A stretch of 37,943 nt of DNA from Variovorax sp. KK3 (GTDB taxonomy: Bacteria; Pseudomonadota; Gammaproteobacteria; Burkholderiales; Burkholderiaceae_C), in assembly GCF_001984055.1 (NCBI RefSeq), contig NZ_LYVO01000075.1, forward strand, positions 1-37,943, in the 5' to 3' direction. Both the position numbers and the translations under genes were made by a program. This document shows, one piece after another, positions 31,404 to 37,943 of the stretch (position 1 is the stretch's first letter; each line of letters starts with the position of its first letter). The notes beneath the pieces were generated by a model. The model was given only the letters and a program-made list of their open reading frames with translations. It was not told the DNA's origin and ran no database searches.

Positions 31404-32750
31404 TCAATGCAGCTTCACGTGGGGTTCGGTGCGCCGCACGATCAGGCGCGCGAGGGTGTCGAGCGCCACCTTCGGAAAGCCGTGCAGCGCCAGTTCGTGC
31501 ATCTTGTAGAGCGACAGGTACATGAGCCGCGCGAACATGCCCTCGACCATCAGGCTGCCGCCAATCAGCCCGCCCATCATGTTGCCGACGGTGCTGAACT
31601 CGCCCAGCGACACGAGCGAGCCGAAGTCGCGGTAGCGGTAGTCGGCCAGCGGCTTGCCCGCCAGCCGGCGGCGGATCTGCCTGGCCATGTGCGACGCCTG
31701 CTGATGCGCCGCCTGCGCTCGCGGCGGCACGAAGCCGCCCTGCCCCTGGTTGGCCTGCGGCCAGGCGCAGGCCGCGCAGTCGCCGATGGCGAAGACGTTC
31801 TCGTCGCGGCTGGTCTGCAGGGTCGGCAGCACCACGAGCTGGTTGATGCGGTTGCTCTCAAGCCCCGCCAGCTCTTTCAGGAAGTCCGGCGCCTTCACGC
31901 CGGCCGCCCACACGATCAGCTCGGCCGGCAGCACGCGGCCGTCGGCCAGGCGCACGCCGACGGGTTCGACCTCGGCCACCTTGGCATCGGTGAGCACGTC
32001 CACGCCGAGCTTGCGCAGCAGGTCCTCGGCCGAACTCGACAGGCGCGGCGGCAGGGCCGGCAGGATGCGCGGCGCGGCCTCGACCACAGTCACGCGGATG
32101 TCCTTGTCGGCATCGACGCGGTCGAGCCCAAAGGCCACCACCTCGCGCGTGGTGCGGTGCAGCTCCGCGGCCAGCTCCACGCCGGTGGCGCCGGCGCCGA
32201 TGATGGCCACGTGCAGCTGCTCGGGCCGCAGCGGCGCCCTCTGGGCATGCGCGCGGATGCAGGCGTTGACCATGCGCGAATGAAAGCGCCGCGCGTCGGC
32301 GGCAGACTCCAGCCGCATCGCATGCTCGCGCACCCCGGGCGTGCCGAAGTCGTTGCTCTGGCTGCCCAACGACAGCACCAGCGTGTCGTAGCCGAAGGCG
32401 CGCTGCGGCGTGACCTCCTGGCCCTCGTCGTCGACGTGCGGCGCCACCAGCACTTCGCGCCGTTCGCGGTCCAGGCCCACCATTTCGCCTACGCGGTACC
32501 GAAAGTGGTGCCAATGCGACTGGGCCAGGTAGCCCACCTCGTGCGCGCTCATGTCCATGCTGCCTGCCGCGATCTCGTGCAGCTTCGGCTTCCAGACGTG
32601 GGTGCGGTTCTTCTCGATCAGCGTCACCTCGACCTGGCCGCGCCGACCGAGCGTGTTGCCCAGCCGCGTGGCCAGCTCGAGCCCGCCCGCGCCGCCGCCG
32701 ACGATGACGACGCGGTGCGGCGCGGCGCGGGTGGATGTCGCGGCGTCCAT
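31404..32750 (-). CDS. ndh: Type II NADH:quinone oxidoreductase (NDH-2)
   Basis: A single-subunit, non-proton-pumping NADH dehydrogenase of 448 residues. The FAD fold is VVIVGGGAGGLELATRLG near the N-terminus, the NADH fold is VAIIGAGATGVELAAELH near 170, and VFAIGDCAACAWPQ is the second FAD motif. The C-terminal part (MYLSLYKMHELALHGF) can serve as the membrane-facing helix. It sits between dctA (20 bases) and phaC (14 bases), so it is probably co-transcribed and may dispose of NADH formed during dicarboxylate oxidation. Confidence 0.9.
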   Translation of the reverse strand: MDAATSTRAAPHRVVIVGGGAGGLELATRLGNTLGRRGQVEVTLIEKNRTHVWKPKLHEIAAGSMDMSAHEVGYLAQSHWHHFRYRVGEMVGLDRERREVLVAPHVDDEGQEVTPQRAFGYDTLVLSLGSQSNDFGTPGVREHAMRLESAADARRFHSRMVNACIRAHAQRAPLRPEQLHVAIIGAGATGVELAAELHRTTREVVAFGLDRVDADKDIRVTVVEAAPRILPALPPRLSSSAEDLLRKLGVDVLTDAKVAEVEPVGVRLADGRVLPAELIVWAAGVKAPDFLKELAGLESNRINQLVVLPTLQTSRDENVFAIGDCAACAWPQANQGQGGFVPPRAQAAHQQASHMARQIRRRLAGKPLADYRYRDFGSLVSLGEFSTVGNMMGGLIGGSLMVEGMFARLMYLSLYKMHELALHGFPKVALDTLARLIVRRTEPHVKLH

Positions 32751-32770
32751 GGGTTTCTGCGGCCTGTGGC

Positions 32771-34144
32771 TCAGCGGCGGGCCGGTGCCGATGCCGTCAC
32801 CGGCATGTGCTGCTCGACGGCATCCAGCACCACCTCAGGCTCCTCGGCCGCGGCGGCGGTTTCGTTGTTGAGCTGCTCGTGCATGCGCTTGGTGTCGAGG
32901 TCGCCGGTCCACTTGGCGACCACCACCGTTGCCACGCCGTTGCCGATCAGGTTGGTGAGCGCGCGTGCCTCGGACATGAAGCGGTCGATGCCCAGGATCA
33001 GCGCGAGCCCCGCCACCGGCACCGTGCCCACGGCCGACAGCGTGGCCGCCAGCACGATGAAGCCGCTGCCGGTGATGCCCGCCGCCCCCTTCGACGTCAG
33101 CAGCAGCACCGCGAGCAGCGTCAGCTCCTGCGTCAGCGTCATCGGCGTGTTGGTCGCCTGCGCGATGAACACCGCCGCCATGGTCAGGTAGATCGACGTG
33201 CCGTCGAGGTTGAACGAATAGCCGGTCGGCACCACCAGGCCCACCACCGACTTGCGCGCACCCAGGTTCTCGAGCTTGGCCATCATGCGCGGCAGCACCG
33301 ATTCGGACGAGGACGTGCCCAGCACGATCAGCAGCTCTTCCTTGATGTACTTGATGAACTTCCAGATGCTGAATCCGTGGAAGCGCGCGATCAGCCCCAG
33401 CACCACGAAGATGAAGATCAGGCAGGTCAGGTAGAAGGTGCCCATGAGCTTGCCCAGCGAGAACAGCGTGCCCACGCCGTACTTGCCGATGGTGAAGGCC
33501 ATGGCGCCGAAGGCACCGATGGGCGCCACCTTCATGATCATGCCGACGATCGAGAACAGCACGTGCGAGCCCTTCTCGATGATGTCGAACACCAGCGTGC
33601 CGCGCCCGCCGAACTTGTGCAGCGCGAAGCCGAACATCACCGAGAACAGCAGCACCTGCAGGATCTCGCCCTTGGCGAAGGCATCGACCACCGTGCTCGG
33701 GATCACGTTGAGCAGGAAGTCGACGGTGCCCTGCATCTTGCCCGGGCCGGTGTAGGCCGCGATGGCCTTGGTGTCGAGCGTGCTCGGGTCGACGTTCATG
33801 CCGTCGCCGGGCTTGAACACGTTGACCAACACCAGCCCCACGATCAGCGCGATGGTGCTCACGACCTCGAAGTACAGCAGCGCCAGCCCGCCGGTCTTGC
33901 CGACCTTCTTCATGTCTTCCATGCCGGCGATGCCCACCACCACGGTGCAGAAGATGATGGGCGCGATGATCATCTTGATGAGCTTGATGAAGCCGTCGCC
34001 CAACGGCTTCATCGATTCGCCCAGCGCGGGATAGAAATGCCCGAGCAGCACCCCGATGATGATCGCGGTGATCACCTGGAAGTAGAGTGATTTGTAGAAG
34101 GGCTTGGGAACCGACCCCTTGCCCGCGTCCATGGTGGTGTCCAT
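32771..34144 (-). CDS. dctA: C4-dicarboxylate transporter DctA
   Basis: A cation-coupled symporter for succinate, fumarate and malate, 457 residues, of the DAACS family. Recognised blocks are FYKSLYFQVITAIIIGVLLG, KMIIAPIIFCTVVVGIAGM, GTSSSESVLPRMM and PTGYSFNLDGTSIYLTMAAV. AGGAG lies about 8 bases before the ATG at 34144. It begins 30 bases after the maeB stop and ends 20 bases before ndh. Rhizobial dctA genes use sigma54 promoters activated by DctD; no -24/-12 element was found in the short gap here. Confidence 0.94.
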   Translation of the reverse strand: MDTTMDAGKGSVPKPFYKSLYFQVITAIIIGVLLGHFYPALGESMKPLGDGFIKLIKMIIAPIIFCTVVVGIAGMEDMKKVGKTGGLALLYFEVVSTIALIVGLVLVNVFKPGDGMNVDPSTLDTKAIAAYTGPGKMQGTVDFLLNVIPSTVVDAFAKGEILQVLLFSVMFGFALHKFGGRGTLVFDIIEKGSHVLFSIVGMIMKVAPIGAFGAMAFTIGKYGVGTLFSLGKLMGTFYLTCLIFIFVVLGLIARFHGFSIWKFIKYIKEELLIVLGTSSSESVLPRMMAKLENLGARKSVVGLVVPTGYSFNLDGTSIYLTMAAVFIAQATNTPMTLTQELTLLAVLLLTSKGAAGITGSGFIVLAATLSAVGTVPVAGLALILGIDRFMSEARALTNLIGNGVATVVVAKWTGDLDTKRMHEQLNNETAAAAEEPEVVLDAVEQHMPVTASAPARR

Positions 34145-34174
34145 TGCTGTCTCCTGTCGATGAAAAGGAACTGG

Positions 34175-36454
<2,280 letters not shown>

Positions 36455-36513
36455 GGTGTCTTTCTGGGTTGGATCGGTCGGGATCGGTAGAGAGAGCGGT
36501 CGGTGCGTCCGCG

Positions 36514-37943
<1,430 letters not shown>

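Noticed and set aside
36471..36488. Direct repeat GGATCGGT spaced by two bases before maeB
   Set aside because: Could be a regulator site but is short and has no recognised consensus or second occurrence.

Overview
The window is GC-rich (about two thirds G+C), densely coding DNA from a proteobacterium, most likely a betaproteobacterium of the Burkholderiales (Comamonadaceae-like). The evidence is a purple-bacterial spheroidene/spirilloxanthin-type carotenoid cluster, a System I cytochrome c maturation operon, a Bug/TctC binding protein, class I PHB genes and a dihydrolipoamide dehydrogenase that appears to carry an N-terminal lipoyl arm. The crt genes and two perfect PpsR/CrtJ-type boxes suggest a phototroph (purple or aerobic anoxygenic). 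No bch or puf gene lies inside the window, so this is inference. The genus is not determined.

Region 1 (1-7300) is carotenoid synthesis: crtF (cut by the left edge) and crtE leftwards, crtD and crtC rightwards, then crtI, crtB and a 50-residue membrane protein leftwards. TGTC-N10-GACA boxes lie in the crtE/crtD and crtI/ccmA divergent gaps. The crtC reading frame has no usable start codon and is out of frame with the best ATG.

Region 2 (7300-13643) is ccmABCDEFGHI, nine genes almost all overlapping by 4 or 8 bases, for covalent heme attachment to c-type cytochromes. Its start abuts the second PpsR-type box. A 27-residue small membrane protein with a strong ribosome binding site lies convergent to its end.

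Region 3 (13827-23127) looks like a catabolic island. It holds a MaoC hydratase, a PaaG-like crotonase and an SDR on the minus strand; a thiolase-like protein, its DUF35 partner and a second PaaG-like crotonase on the plus strand; a TIM-barrel isomerase-like protein and a TctC binding protein on the minus strand; and a Rieske oxygenase with its FMN/2Fe-2S reductase on the plus strand. Sites of the form TGGT-N3-ACCA (GntR/FadR-like) occur at both divergent promoters, which suggests one regulon. No regulator gene lies in the window, and the substrate is unknown.

Region 4 (23227-37943) starts with a PAS-GGDEF protein and continues with a long minus-strand run read right to left: lpdA (cut by the right edge), maeB, dctA, ndh, phaC, phbA, phbB, dctB, dctD. 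Together these describe uptake of C4-dicarboxylates, conversion of malate to pyruvate with NADPH, entry to acetyl-CoA, and storage as polyhydroxybutyrate, with the DctB/DctD two-component system at the end.

No tRNA, rRNA, CRISPR array, insertion sequence or phage gene was seen. No stretch over 300 bases lacks a gene. The longest gaps are 20647-20863 (divergent promoter region with two operator-like sites), 13644-13826 (nothing convincing) and 27472-27634 (presumed dctB leader, no clear promoter).
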